Shown here piece after piece: positions 1 to 57,440 of a stretch of 64,000 nt of DNA. The notes below the pieces were generated by a model, which worked only from the letters and a program-made list of their open reading frames with translations, was not told the origin of the DNA and did no database searches. Source of the stretch: Xiphias gladius (lineage: Eukaryota; Chordata; Actinopteri; Istiophoriformes; Xiphiidae); the NCBI RefSeq assembly GCF_016859285.1, contig NC_053413.1:12973501-13037500 (forward strand). Reading direction: 5' to 3'. How positions within the stretch are numbered: position 1 is the first letter of the stretch; each line of letters opens with the position of its first letter. The position numbers and the translations under genes are program-made.

Positions 1-2310
1 AGATGGGTCAGTGTCATGTAACAGATGCGGTATTTATTTATTTGATGTTGCCTTGTTGAAGAAGTGATGGTATTATGTGTAATGTAGACATCAAAAATGA
101 GGCCTAAGTCAATTTAAGGAGTGGGAGTCTCTTTTCACAGTGCCTTCTGGGAGTTTGTTGACTACATACCCAGGTAAAGAGCTCTGGCAGCAGGTGTGAC
201 CTGTCAAAGACAGAAAGACCTCTTCCAGCTTCAATATTTAACAAGCCCTGAAAAATTAATCACTGCCGGCTTTGTTTTTCGTATGTGTGTCCAGCTTATT
301 TGGATAGAGTGTGTCTGCCAGGTGGGAGGATGTCTGTTTTTTCCAATAGATATTGCTTTCAGTATGGTTACCCTCAATAAATTGATTCCATTATACTACA
401 CTACAGAATCTGCTTGTGTCTGACACGTCTAATAAAGCTACTTAGTGCTTTAATCTGTCGGGTGCGCACTCTACAGCCGTAATCTCAGGTGACCAGGTCA
501 GAGGAGAGATTAACTAAGAAAATGCTGATCAAGCAGTTTCCTTGCTGGCATGCATTGGAAGTTAATACTATGACAACATCATACACGCCAGTTTATGATG
601 GTTGACAGTTTTCCAATGCATGATGCCAAATATCTCTGTGACGTCAGATGGCCAATGGTTTTTGATATCACAGGAAAGGAAAGATAATTTTAAACCTTTT
701 TTTTTTCTTTGGACTTTTATTAAACAACAAACAAGGCATTCATCACCTTCTTTTAGTGTAGGCTATTAAGTTATGTTGAGTTATTCTCTCCATGCTTCAG
801 AGAAAGAGAACAAGCAGCAGTCTGGAAGTTTTTCCAGTGGAAACCTCAGTAGATGCCTCTCAGATGTTCCATGTGTTCTTGTTGTAAGACACGAAAAGCC
901 AGCAGGTAGGCTAGTGTTTGCCACAGCTATAGTGTTAAATGATATGTTGTTAACTTGGTAGTAAACAAAGGCTGTTCTAATTTAAGGCCTAAAATTGCTG
1001 ATTACATGAGGTTTATCTACTATTCAGTGTCCATGTTTTCCTTTGTTCACAAATTATAGCCTAGCCGGATGATGAAACAAGCTTCTTTGTTTGGTGTTTT
1101 TGTGTCATTTTAATAGCATGCCATAGACTATATAAGCTTTTACTACTCATGAGGAATCCAGACCAGATCGTGTCTTTACATTAAAGTGTCTGGGTCAGTT
1201 TTTGAGAGCTTTCAGACAAAACCTTGGGTTGGGTAAAGGAGGAAAGCTTTAGATAAACAAACTGAAAAGACCTAGTGTGAAGCTGGTCTCTTCCCAACAA
1301 TACAGCTTCCTGAAAGACAGAAATTGACAGATTAACAGTTTTTGCTTTGCACAAATATACTGCTTAATCTAAAGATAATCCCTTTGCAGATAAAACACCA
1401 GCCATTGTCTGCTCCGTTCATTTGGCCTTGAAATTATCGAGCCTAACTCATTTATAACTCCACAAGGCTTGGTTATTCGGTTTTCTTGGAGGACCCACTA
1501 CAAACTGCATGCTAAAACCATATCCTGTGTTTTTATATTGTTTTACTACGCTACAAGAAGCCATTTGCTGCATCCTTTTGATTTCAGTATGTTTTGAAAA
1601 GTTACTTTATTGGTAGAAAGATAAAGCATTGCCTTCACAAGATATATTGTCATAAATTTAGGATAATGTGAATTTGATTATTTCTTACATTAAAAAGTTT
1701 GACTTTTAAGAACTAACTCACAAATCCCAATTGTCCGAGCATCTGTGAATATGCATCTGTGGTATGATGACTGAAAGTGCTTGGAAATAATGTCCTGTAA
1801 AAGCATATACAGCTTGTAGTTATTTGGCTAAAACATACAGATCCACCAGTATGGATCTTTTAAGGCATAACACAAAAAACCTATACAATTTCAAAAATAA
1901 ACGTAAGACTAATAAACAAGGGAATGATGAACATACAAGTGTATCTACTCATTTTGCTTCATTTAACGGAAAAGTGAAAGGAACCCAGTTTACTTTCCGA
2001 GGCATGTCAAACGGATGTGAGATCTGCCCTAACAAAGAAACCCTAGTTTGAGCCATTGTTTTCTGTAGCTGGAAGGAAGTAGCAAAACAACATTCCCTGT
2101 TGAAAGCCTTTGCTTCGAAAGAGGTCCAGTCAGTTGGCTGTAGGTCACAGCCAGACAAGATCTATTTCTCCACAGCGTCTTCAACGTTGGTTTCATTACT
2201 CTATTTGGATTCTAGACACTTCTGAGCTACTCCATTAATATTTTTTTCTTTAAGCTCAGCCAAATTAAACAAGACACATCACGGACTGGCTCTGTTTCTT
2301 TCTGCTGCAG
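1..2310. other. 5' flank / upstream intron of gpsm2, no coding gene recognised
   Basis: I see no recognisable coding exon here. Short open frames of 60-75 codons have no family resemblance. The stretch is AT-rich. It ends in a good splice acceptor (polypyrimidine run followed by CTGCAG at 2305-2310), so at least one 5' exon of gpsm2 must lie upstream, either in this stretch or outside the window. A short inverted repeat (about 547-563 against 611-628) sits inside it and could form a hairpin. Confidence 0.6.
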
Positions 2311-2311
2311 G

Positions 2312-5300
2312 ATGGAGGTGTCCTGCCTGGAGCTGGCACTGGAGGGTGAGCGGCTCTGTAAGGTGGGCGACTTCAGAGCAGGCGTCTCCTTCTTTGAAGC
2401 TGCCATCCAGGTGGGCACAGAGGACCTGCAGGTGCTCAGTGCTATCTACAGCCAGCTGGGCAATGCTTACTTCCACCTGCATGACTACGCCAAGGCTCTG
2501 GAGTTCCACCGGCATGACCTCACCTTGACCAGGTTAGACCTACAACAGCCCTCCTAACTCTACTAAAGGATCTTTGTTTTGTTTTTGCTAACATAATTTG
2601 TCTTGTGTAGAACAATTGGTGACCTGCTTGGAGAAGCCAAAGCCAGTGGAAACCTTGGTAACACATTAAAGGTGTTGGGGCGGTTTGATGAGGCTGTGGT
2701 TTGCTGTCAGAGGCACTTGGACGTAGCGAGGGACATTAATGACAAGGTGAGGGAGCAGTATGTTCAAGCTTATCAGGGATAATGTACACAGTGAAAAATT
2801 CTGTAGTGTGTGAGGGGAATTCAGAAAACATTGACCACTGACAATGTTTTTCCCTGGAATTGTGTCAGGTGGGTCAGGCGCGAGCTCTGTATAACTTTGG
2901 GAACGTGTACCATGCCAAAGGCAAAAGTATCTGCTGGAGTGGAGCTGAACCTGGAGATTTTCCAGAGGAAGTCATGGTGGCACTGAGGAAGGCAGCGGAG
3001 TACTATGAGTAAGTCACACTGTGTGTGGGTTTTTAATCTTCGTAATCTTCCATTATACAATTCATTTTATTGATACAATGCCTTTCTGCTATTATAAGTA
3101 GTTGCTGTCTGACTTGATGGTACGTGGATTTTCAGGGCTAACTTAGCGATTGTGAAGGAGCTTGGAGACCGGGCCGCCCAGGGTCGAACTTATGGAAACC
3201 TCGGCAACACACACTATTTGTTGGGAAACTTTCACAAAGCCGTGGCTTCTCATGAACAGGTGTGGGGGAACCCTGAAAATCTTTTTTTTTTTTTTTTTTT
3301 TAAATCCAAACTCCATTTAAGCATGTTTAGGTTAAAAGCTATGTTTGTAATTACAGTGACTTTAATAAGAAAAATAATAAAGTACGTTTCTGTTTCAGCG
3401 CTTACACATAGCTAAAGAGTTTGGTGACCGTTCGGCAGAGAGACGGGCTTACTGCAACCTGGGGAACGCCTATATCTTTTTGGGGGAATTTGAAGTGGCA
3501 GCTGAGCATTACAAGTAAGCCGCAGCCCACACATTAATCATTTTTAATCATTGTCGGAATAAAAAAGAGTGACAGGGCACAGTATACTGGATAGGCATTG
3601 CCATGGTAAAGTAAATTTTTCCTTAAACAAGGATGGCAGCATAATTTTAAAAAAGTTGTCAATTGTATGACTTATCCAAACAGATATAAAGTTGTGCACT
3701 TTATTTTAAGATTTAATTCCGTGCTCATTCTTGATTGAAACTACAGCAGTCTTACCAGAACCAGCAGGGTAGAGGGTGGCTCATGAGAAAACACTCCACT
3801 AGAACATTTTCTCTCTTTCTACGTAACTGCCATCAAGATATAAATGTTGGGTATGGTGGGACATATCATCTCTGTTGCACCACTAGGTTTAAATTAAGCT
3901 TTAGTTTCTTTTTTTCTTCAATCATAATCTTAAAAACTGACAACTGTATAAATAATTTCAATATGTGAAAAATAGGGAACCTTCCCTTGTGTGTAGAACA
4001 TTGTATGTTGTCCCCAGATTGTGCTTTTCTGAAATAGTAGGTCCGTGATGCAGGAAGCCAGAGGCAAATCTTCAGGCCTTTCTGCAGTGTGTTGACCCAG
4101 CTTGTCTGTGTGTTTGTCAGGAAGACACTGCAGCTGGCGAGGCAGTTGAAGGATCGAGCTGTGGAGGCCCAGGCGTGCTACAGTCTGGGCAACACCTACA
4201 CACTTCTCCAGGACTATGAGAGAGCCATAGACTACCACCTCAAACACCTCATCATAGCCCAGGACCTCAATGACAGGTACACACACACATTCATGCTGAT
4301 ATTTCCTGTATTTTAAGTATGCCTCTGTACATGGATTCAAATGTGTTTTGCTGCAGGATTGGGGAGGGCCGTGCCTGCTGGAGTCTGGGAAATGCTCACA
4401 CTGCACTGGGGAACCATGACCAGGCCATACACTTTGCTGAGAAACACCTGGAGATCTGCAAAGAGGTATATAAATGAAATGGTTTAAAATTGACCAAAAT
4501 AGGTGAAAGGTATTGTACAGTTGTAAAGCTAACCTTTGTGTGTATGCTTTGTTTTTGTTTTTATTTATTTATTGAATTTCCAGACTGGAGACAGGAGCGG
4601 GGAGCTGACGGCTCGAATGAACGTGTCCGATCTCCAGATGGTTCTGGGTCTGAGCTACAGCACAAATAACTCCACCCTCTCAGAGATAAAGGATGTAGAC
4701 TACAACCTGCATGGTAAAAAACAAACCAACAACAAAAAACCCAACAATAACTGTATAATCAAACATCCTGAACCTTCTTTGTTATCTTATCTTAACAGTG
4801 TCGTTTGTATAAGAGGTTTTAACAGTGCTGATGTGTTTTAGGAGCCAGGCCCAGGATGAGCAGAAGACACAGCATGGAGAACCTGGAGCTCATGAAACTC
4901 ACGCCGGACAAAATGAATGTAGGGACTGCTTTTGTGTTTTGTGTTCCATCATTGCTCAAGTCATGTTTTGCTGCTAGAACCAGATTTTTTCCAAAGTTTT
5001 TATTGCCACAGATAATTGGATAGTTTATTTTCTCCCAGTTTTGTTACTCTTTATCGTCTTTTCCCCTCGTTTCCTCCTTCATTGTAGTAACTAATCCATT
5101 TCTGTGTATTTAAGGGTCAGAAGTGGAACAGTGACATCCTGACCAAACAGTCCAAACCCTCTCTGGCTAAGAGCTCCTCCAAGCTGTTCTTTGTCAGCCG
5201 TTTGCGTGGGAAGAAGTACAAGGCTGGTGGCTCCAGTAAGGTCCTCCAGGACACCAGCAATACCCTGGACACCAGTCAGACCCCTGCAACGGGACCACAG

Positions 5301-6261
5301 AAGGTACACAGTACTGGCACCACTCAGCTGATAACCACACACTTTCCTCAACCAGTCTCCTGCATCTATCATCAAACAAGGTCTGCTCTGTTTTGCTGTT
5401 TTCCATGTTTTTGTTTTTTGTTCTTTATTAGCGACCCAGTCCTGACATGCTCGGAGACGAGGGCTTCTTTGACCTGCTGAGCCGGTTCCAGAGCAACCGT
5501 ATGGATGACCAACGCTGTTCAATACAGGATAAGGGCAGCAGGTTATCGTTAAACAGCGGCCCAGAGTCGCCTCCTAGAGCCATCAGGAAGTGTGAGTCCA
5601 TATATTCAAACACTCAAAATCATCCTCTTCCCACAGTAAAACTTGCTTTTAATACTGAAATAAAATGTCTCTCCTGTTTATCCCTTCGGGCACTTCTTTG
5701 ATCATCTCTAACGCAGCTGTGTCAGAGTCTGCCAACATCTTAGGTGCCCAAGGCCGGCGGTTAGAGGAGTCGTCAGCAACAGGGGGAAGCCTGCCCGGCC
5801 TCAGGCTCCATCAAAACAGCAACCAGGCCGTGCTCAGCCACCTGATGGCCAACACTGACAGCGCTGAGCCTGACGACAACTTCTTTGATATGCTTGTCAA
5901 GTGCCAGGTACCTGATGGGACTAAATATTCAGGGTTTGAAGGAAAAGGCTAACTGAGTACTGTCTCCTGCGAATTGATAATTATACAGTGCATTTAATAC
6001 ACAAGAAATTATAATGTGCTTTTCCAAACGAGAAACATTAAAAGCACAACCAGATCTCAAACTCATTTTCTCTCTTTCCAGGGTTCCCGTTTGGATGACC
6101 AGCGCTGTGCCCCTCCCCCTCCTCCGGTCCGAGGGCCCACTGTACCAGACGAGGACTTCTTCAGCCTCATCATGCGCTCTCAGGCCAAACGAATGGACGA
6201 GCAACGTGTCACCCTGCCTTCTGCCGCCAGGCCGAGCTCCAGCTCCAACCAACAGAACTAA
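2312..6261 (+). CDS. gpsm2: G-protein signaling modulator 2 (LGN), TPR-GoLoco spindle-orientation protein
   Basis: Thirteen coding exons: 2312-2532, 2611-2746, 2869-3008, 3136-3259, 3399-3514, 4121-4276, 4357-4465, 4584-4713, 4842-4918, 5115-5303, 5432-5591, 5717-5907, 6082-6261. Phases join to 642 codons ending in TAA. The N-terminal half is tetratricopeptide repeats with the recurrent NLGN/SLGN signature (NLGNTLKVLG, NLGNTHYLLGNF, SLGNTYTLLQDYE). A linker containing RRHSMENLELMKLTP follows, then the GoLoco region. GoLoco motifs with the DDQR/DEQR core are at residues about 475-495, 572-592 and 606-625; the second of the usual four (about 520-540) is degenerate. In the known family the TPRs bind NuMA and Inscuteable and the GoLoco motifs bind GDP-loaded G-alpha-i at the cell cortex to orient the spindle. 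Vertebrate LGN has a longer N-terminus from an upstream exon; here ATG 2312, one base into its exon, is the first usable start. The human C-terminal tail after the fourth GoLoco is replaced by a short Ser-rich end. The sister gene GPSM1 is less likely because the linker and TPR sequence fit LGN better. Confidence 0.96.
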
Positions 6262-6964
6262 GCACAACAGGGGCATACAGGTTTTTTTTTTTTTTAAATG
6301 TCATGAAGGAGTGGACAGCATAGTGATTGACCAGTGGGGTGGTCACTCAGAAGAAAGCCTTTTGTCTCTTTATATTTGTCTTTTTGGACAAAACAAAACA
6401 CTATCTGCATTGTATGTAGTGTACAGTATGGAAAAATCTCAAATTAACGAGGACTTGTTTCGCACAACTTGCACAACACCAACAAACTCTCAGTAGTATC
6501 AGGGACAAAAGTGTTTTGTTTTTTTTATTCCTTGTTTTTCATGATTCTGTGCTTCTGCAAATTACATTTCACCTTATGTGTATTTTAATACACAACTGCA
6601 GTTATGTTCGTATTTATTGTACTTTTATGATTGTTACGATTCTGCTAACTGCCATCCCACCACTATAAAGTAATGTGGTTATACTCAGTGGACACAGAGG
6701 TACAGCACTCTTTCCATGTATTTTGTTTATACGTAAGGTTTTCATTTGGTTTAACAATTACCGAGGTCAGACAGAGGAAATTTACAAACTATTTTAAGCA
6801 AACTTTGATAAAAGAATTAATTTAATCCGTGTACAGCCCTTATGGTCTTTTGTACTAAATGTTTTGAGTGAGGTCAGAGGCTCATTCAAGTAGGCATCTT
6901 GCTTTGACTTTTTTTAAAATGTTTAATGTAAATGTTTAATTTCAACTAAACACAAAACAAACAG
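6262..6964 (+). other. gpsm2 3' UTR and convergent intergenic space
   Basis: AT-rich sequence follows the gpsm2 stop codon. It contains a T12 run at about 6283-6294 and no open frame of interest. No clean AATAAA stands out on the plus strand before the region that becomes the wdr47 3' UTR, so the gpsm2 transcript end cannot be fixed and the two 3' ends may overlap. Confidence 0.5.
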
Positions 6965-8435
6965 CTTGTGTAAAAGACACTTTATTGAACGTACCAGCTG
7001 TCAGACTTGAGTTAGCTTGAATGAATTTAAGTCACTTTTAAAAACAAGAATTAGAAAGGCTTAATACAAGAGCCACTAGCATTTCCAAAACAAACTTATA
7101 ACTGTACATACATTAACACAACTGAAATAAATACATCTATGTACGTATTAGTTTGGCCTCATTTGTTAAAACAATATATACTATACATTAACATAAAAAT
7201 GCATCTTTGTAAGTAAGTCAGTGTTAAAAGACAAAGTGCACATGTAAAATAAAAGAAAAGAATACAATGCATATGCCCCAAATACTGGTTCTAAATAAAT
7301 ATCAAAACACCCGTGCTTCCATTCAGATTTCATTGTGCATATGGTTAGACCCTTGGTGTGGGCAAAGACTGCCACCTACTGTTGCTATATTATTATAGCA
7401 GTAGACAAACCAAAGCTTTTAAACACTGAGAAATCCTTAGCTGAATGCTGGGGCGCTCAACAAAAAATTACACTTTGTATTTCCCTTTTGATGCCGACAT
7501 AATAACGATCTTCCATTGCAAGCAAGCTATTGCAAAACACTGTAACCGCTTCAGCGCAAAAACACTGATTTCAAATTTAAAACAAATGCACAAGCTAATT
7601 TACACATTTTGAGTTGTAGTAATGCATTGGACACAGGGACTTTAGACATCAGTACATCCCACAAGGAAGCAACAGCTGACTTATTGGCAGATAGTTTGAC
7701 GTCCACAGATTCAGCCTCCTGATAGGAAAAGCTCACTAATGTCACACCGAAAAATTACATTTTATGCCATAAATTCAACTCTTGTTTTCCCAAACAATAT
7801 AGCAGCAATAACACCAGCTGTAAGAAAATGAGATGCAAAAGAAGGAATGTAGGATATCTCAAAATGACTGACAAAATTTGATCTTGTAAAATGACCATAT
7901 CATTATTACTTTTTTTTTTTCTTTTTTTTTTGTTGTTATGGAAAATGAAAACTGAAGGAAGGCACCATCATGAACAAAGCACTCTGTCCTGTCTAAACTC
8001 AACAACTCCTCAGTGAAATGGACATGCAGCAACTGACTGGTGTGTGTAAGGAGTGAAGATGTAGGATGACACCACATGAATTAAAAGATTAAAATGAGGA
8101 TAATGAATGATCCTGCTGTTTTACCCCACAATACGACAACAATCAGTGGGATAAATGCAATGTGAGAGATGTAAAGGCAAAGGAGAACATGCAACATCTG
8201 TGCTTTTGATGTGTCACAGGTTTGTATCTATTTGGTTTCCTACAGACAGGAGGGAAAGGCTCATTCGACTGTGTGTGTGTGTTTTGTTTTTTTTCCTGTT
8301 CTTTCAGACTGCAAGTGTCAAGTGTGTTGAAAGGGTGTGAGTGTGTTGATGGTGCAGGAAGAACAGTTTTGTTTTGGGGGAACGTGTGTTTTTTTTTTAG
8401 ATTATAACAACTGTGTGTGTGTGTGTGTATGGTTG
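6965..8435 (-). other. probable wdr47 3' UTR
   Basis: This AT-rich sequence between the wdr47 stop codon (8436-8438) and a candidate AATAAA on the minus strand has no coding potential I can support. It includes mixed T/A homopolymers (about 7911-7931) and a short GT repeat at about 8411-8428. Confidence 0.45.
6981..6986 (-). terminator. candidate poly(A) signal of wdr47
   Basis: The plus strand reads TTTATT here, giving AATAAA on the minus strand about 1.45 kb downstream of the wdr47 stop codon. If used, the wdr47 3' UTR spans roughly 6965-8435. This is a position-based inference; other TTTATT hexamers are not excluded. Confidence 0.4.
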
Positions 8436-19273
<10,838 letters not shown>

Positions 19274-19457
19274 CTGTTTCTAAAAATACATGGGATGAAA
19301 ACGCTGTGCCGCGGGTGTTTCCGTGCTGCCGACAGAATCTGTCACGACGGTACCGCGCTCGGTGTTGTCGGTGCTGTTTGTCCTGCCTGGCTGTCCCTCC
19401 TCCTTGTCTAACGGTGTCCCCTCCTTGCTGGATCTTTCTCTGCCGCTCCGCAGCGGT

Positions 19458-19492
<35 letters not shown>

Positions 19493-19560
19493 CAGCCCTG
19501 CCCGCTGCCCGCAGGAGCACCGCCTCCATCCATCCTCCAGACACATGAAACTTCACACCA
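19274..19560 (-). promoter_or_regulatory. candidate wdr47 leader exon and CpG-containing promoter
   Basis: The minus strand shows a strong 5' splice site (ACAG|GTGAGT) with its exon edge at 19274. Upstream sequence is GC- and CpG-rich, unlike the surrounding AT-rich DNA, as expected of a housekeeping or neuronal promoter. This exon would join the acceptor just before the wdr47 ATG. It contains a (CAG)10 tract and an 88-codon upstream open frame (19280-19546). Assignment to wdr47 rests on orientation, position and splice sites only. Confidence 0.5.
19461..19490. repeat. (CTG/CAG)10 trinucleotide repeat
   Basis: Ten uninterrupted CTG units on the plus strand (CAG on the minus strand) lie inside the candidate wdr47 leader exon. 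On the minus strand one frame reads polyserine and another polyglutamine, but neither belongs to a recognised protein. Confidence 0.9.
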
Positions 19561-19844
19561 TCACACAATGTAACGGAGATAGGAGGGTGGTACGGAGAAG
19601 GGGTGCAGATTATGGCAAATATCAGAGTATTAAAATATACACACACACGCCAAAAGACAGAGGCGTGCAAAGGCGCTGAAAGTGGGGTCGCTTTTATTTT
19701 AGGTGCATCAGTGTCCTTTTCAGCTTTCAGCTTTCCTCGCTCATTGCCCGTCATGGACGGATTACTCAACAGGCCAACCGGGCACAGGTCCAGGGGGTCC
19801 CACAGCGTCAGGGAGCTCCTGCTTTCACCTGCAAAATATCCCAG

Positions 19845-20040
19845 AGGGAGATACAAAAGGACCACAAAGAGGCACAAAATAGTCCCCCAAAAAGCCAGAA
19901 ATGACCACAAAGAGATGCAACCTGACCAGGAAGAAACAAGAAAGAACCACAAAGAGATGCAAAACAACACAAAACATCCACAGAGAGACAAAACAATGAG
20001 CACAGCCATGTCATTTGTGGCCATTTTGTGTCTCTTTCAG
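19845..20040. repeat. degenerate minisatellite with fold-back end
   Basis: About 20-30-bp imperfect units of the type GACCACAAAGAGATGCAAAA repeat across 19855-19995. The last part (about 20016-20040) carries the same unit in reverse complement (GTGGCCATTTTGTGTCTCTT), so the block can fold back. This A-rich minisatellite type is common in teleost intergenic DNA. Confidence 0.6.
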
Positions 20041-22663
20041 TCTCAGTGTCTTGCTCCTATGTATGTAGGCTGGGGAGCTTTTTACATGCCCAAGGGCCCT
20101 TTGCGTCAAAATCCGTCCATGTTGCCCGTTTGTATCACCTGGATCACCTGAATTATCTAAATTTGACTGAAAAGATGGAGGAAATGTCTGTAAGCTGTTA
20201 GTGCTCTCTGTGCCTGCAGTATCCTGTCTTCACTAGGACATGCCCTTTATGGCTCCTCCCGTGCGTCCCTACCATTTCACAGTCTCCAGTGCCTCCACAC
20301 ACAAGGTAGGTGGCCTCTTTAACCCTCCACATCACTTGTCAGAGCCAGTCTAAGTTGTTATAAAATGCCAAATTTAGTCAGTCCATGGAAAACCATTACA
20401 ATAAAGTCACATTACACACACTATACACCCTGTATTTATATAGGAAGTGTTTATAGCGATATTTCTAAGAAAATCCTACTGTGCCTGTCAGTGTCCCACT
20501 ACAGTGGTTCAAGGCAGCTTTCATTAATCCATAAAGTCAGGATGTGTCAGTTTTGAAAATTAACATGTAAAACTTACTATAATGAATTGATATCGAAAAA
20601 TACAGGTTTTCTGAATAACTTATTAATGCTCTATTAAATAGAAGAGTATATAGTAATCACTGTCTGCCAGAATAACTTTTTGCTTATTTTTTCTTTTTTA
20701 GTCTTGGCAGAATTACACAGCAACTATGCCGATGTGTGCCTAGTCCTGCAGAGTATGTAGACCTATTGTAAGCTGTCTGTCCTTGTATATCCTACATGGC
20801 ACATAATGAGCAAGGCCGTACTCACGATATCTGCTTAATGTCTGTCCGTTCTGGAAAAGGGATTATTTATGTTATTTACTTATGTATTTGAAAAGAACTA
20901 GAGAGTGATGTCACGTCAAACAGCAGAGTAAAGTACACTTGAGTCGCTCAAGATGGGAATATGAAATGAGACACCATGGGTACTGTTGATAGCTGGCATT
21001 TTAATAAAGCTCAAAGGATAAAAAAACAACAAAAATCCATGAACAGTTGAGAATATTTAGTTAACTAAAAAGAAAATGGATTCAGAGTTGGAAAAAATAG
21101 TATGATTTTCTCAGTTTACTTACTGGATTTCATACAATACCACAATAAAGCCTCATTAAGACTTTATATACATTGCCTCCTTGGCTACACTTTGCTCTCA
21201 ACACACTTCATTCCACAACTGCACTGCTTCATCAGTACGCACCTCTACCAGGTAAAGGTCGCTACAAAAAATACTTCTATATGCCAAAATATATCTGTAC
21301 AGTGTCAACTAATATTAAAGGAACATATGATAACAAATGTAACAGTAATGTAAAAGTAAAGTAACAAGCGGGACAGTCCTGAAGAGGGAACATCTTTGAT
21401 TAGACTTAACGACAGTGGACAGGGTCTTGATGTGCTATCGTAAGTGAATTCATTTATGTACAATTGTGGACTACTTTGAGGGTAATTGAGACCTAATGGT
21501 TAAGACAATATCCACATTAAAGTGACATTTGGAGTATCTAGTATTTAGTTCCAACTTCAACACGGTCAGTGGTGATTAGTTAAATTACTCTTAGATCATT
21601 GCACAGACTGATGACACAGTGTGGGATTTCCGTCTATTCTAATACTGATGATAGTTTTATCAGTAATACTGTTGAGTGATCACACTTTTTGCATTTGTAG
21701 CACAATAAAAGGCCCCAAATGACAACAGACTAATACAGGTACATGATAAATTATAAAAGCTACTGAAAAGCTACTACAAGCTGACTTGTTCATTTTGAAT
21801 GGAACTGCCATTATATACAAACTAATTTAACTTATATACGTATTGTATATTATGTTTCTCTGAATAAAATCTAAGATGCCTCTTTAAAATATCTTCAATA
21901 ATAAATTAAGAGTCTATTGCAGGTGCTTTCCATAATTGTTTGATGTTACTCCGTTTGCACAATAATCTCATCACTTGACACTTTTGTAAAGTAAGTGCAA
22001 TCGCCAACTGAGGTATTTTCCTCACTCTTCTTGGCACTTCACTATGCACACACATACACAATTTTGAACTGTTCAGAAGTTTTTCAGTTCACATGTAAAA
22101 AAAAAAAAAAAAAAACACATGCCTGTATAGCAGCAAAAAATGCTGCCTCTACCTGATCGCAGATCAGACAGGCCACCCTTTTAACGACCATGGAGGGGGC
22201 GTAATCTGATCCCAGATCTGTGTGTACGCACAACCTCTCCGGTACCAACACAGACTTTTTCAACAGGCGCTGACAAAATGACACCAACACTCACAGCGCA
22301 CCCATATGACACAAAACAAGCATAAGGCCACACATGATCAACTTATAGAAACCAAACTGCCTCTTTCAGAGGCGTGACATTCAGTGCTTCAGTGGTTCAA
22401 CTAGGTAAGGCATTGGTCCGCCTATTATTTTCTTCTCTTTTTTTTGGCACACAAGAACATTGATACACATGCTGACAAGTACACACTTGTGCCCCTTTTA
22501 AGTAGTCCAGAGTGTAACAGTCAGCTCTGTATTGTAACAACAACGTCTGAGAGGCCCACTTGTGTTCTACATTCCAGTTGTGATTTATAACAGTGGGACC
22601 ACATGTCCCTTTAATGAAAAAGTAAAATCCACAAATTCTTCTGTGTTGCCCAACCATCTGGCA
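20041..22663 (-). other. intergenic space and probable camsap2 3' UTR
   Basis: No coding exon is recognisable. The part nearest the camsap2 stop codon (22664-22666) is probably its 3' UTR; minus-strand ATTAAA-type signals occur around 21000, which would give a 3' UTR of about 1.7 kb. A 17-19-nt A run lies at about 22098-22115. Confidence 0.4.
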
Positions 22664-56860
<34,197 letters not shown>

Positions 56861-57440
56861 CTTTTCTCTGTCGGGATCCCGCTACACTGCAGCTGGACGA
56901 GCGGAGTCAGCCAGAAGAATTCCTCCCGACTGCGGATGACATCCCGTCCAGAGGAATTCAATGCAGCAAAAAATTTCCCCTTCTCCTGGAAAAAAAAAAA
57001 AGGGGGGAGAAAAAAAGAAAAAAGAAAAAAAAAAACTTTGAGCGTGGCCTGATGTTGGAGAGCACGACGAGTTCCAAAGGGCGCTCCTCGGTTACATGAG
57101 CACCATCCTCAGTTTTGTGTCCTTGTGTTTCAGTATTATCCTCAAACCCTGACAGCACGGCGCCGTTTACGAGCAGGATTTCTGAAGATTTCCTCCATTC
57201 CCTGACATTATTATCCTCCGGTTGTCCGACGCGACGGAGCAGCTGTGCGGCGGCGGAGGAAGGCTACAGCCCAACACCGGAGGACAGCTCCACGCATGAC
57301 CCGGAGAGCCTGCCTGTGTCCATGTTGTCCTCCCTTTTCTTTTCTAACTGTTTTCCTCCTCTTCCCCCTCTGTCTCCGCGGCGTCTCCTCTGCGCTTTTC
57401 CTGCCGCACTGATCGGAGGATAGAGCGCACTGCACATGCG
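56861..57440 (-). promoter_or_regulatory. camsap2 5' UTR and CpG-rich promoter region
   Basis: Upstream of the camsap2 ATG (56858-56860 on the minus strand) the sequence becomes GC- and CpG-rich (about 57050-57430), contrasting with flanking AT-rich DNA. A 50-bp purine tract on the plus strand (56988-57040, A runs with GGGGGG), a pyrimidine tract in transcript sense, lies in the presumed leader. No TATA box is evident, and the start site cannot be fixed. Confidence 0.55.

Noticed and set aside
547..628. Short inverted repeat upstream of gpsm2 as a possible MITE or microRNA hairpin
   Set aside because: Arms of about 15 nt with a long loop; too short and imperfect to support either call.
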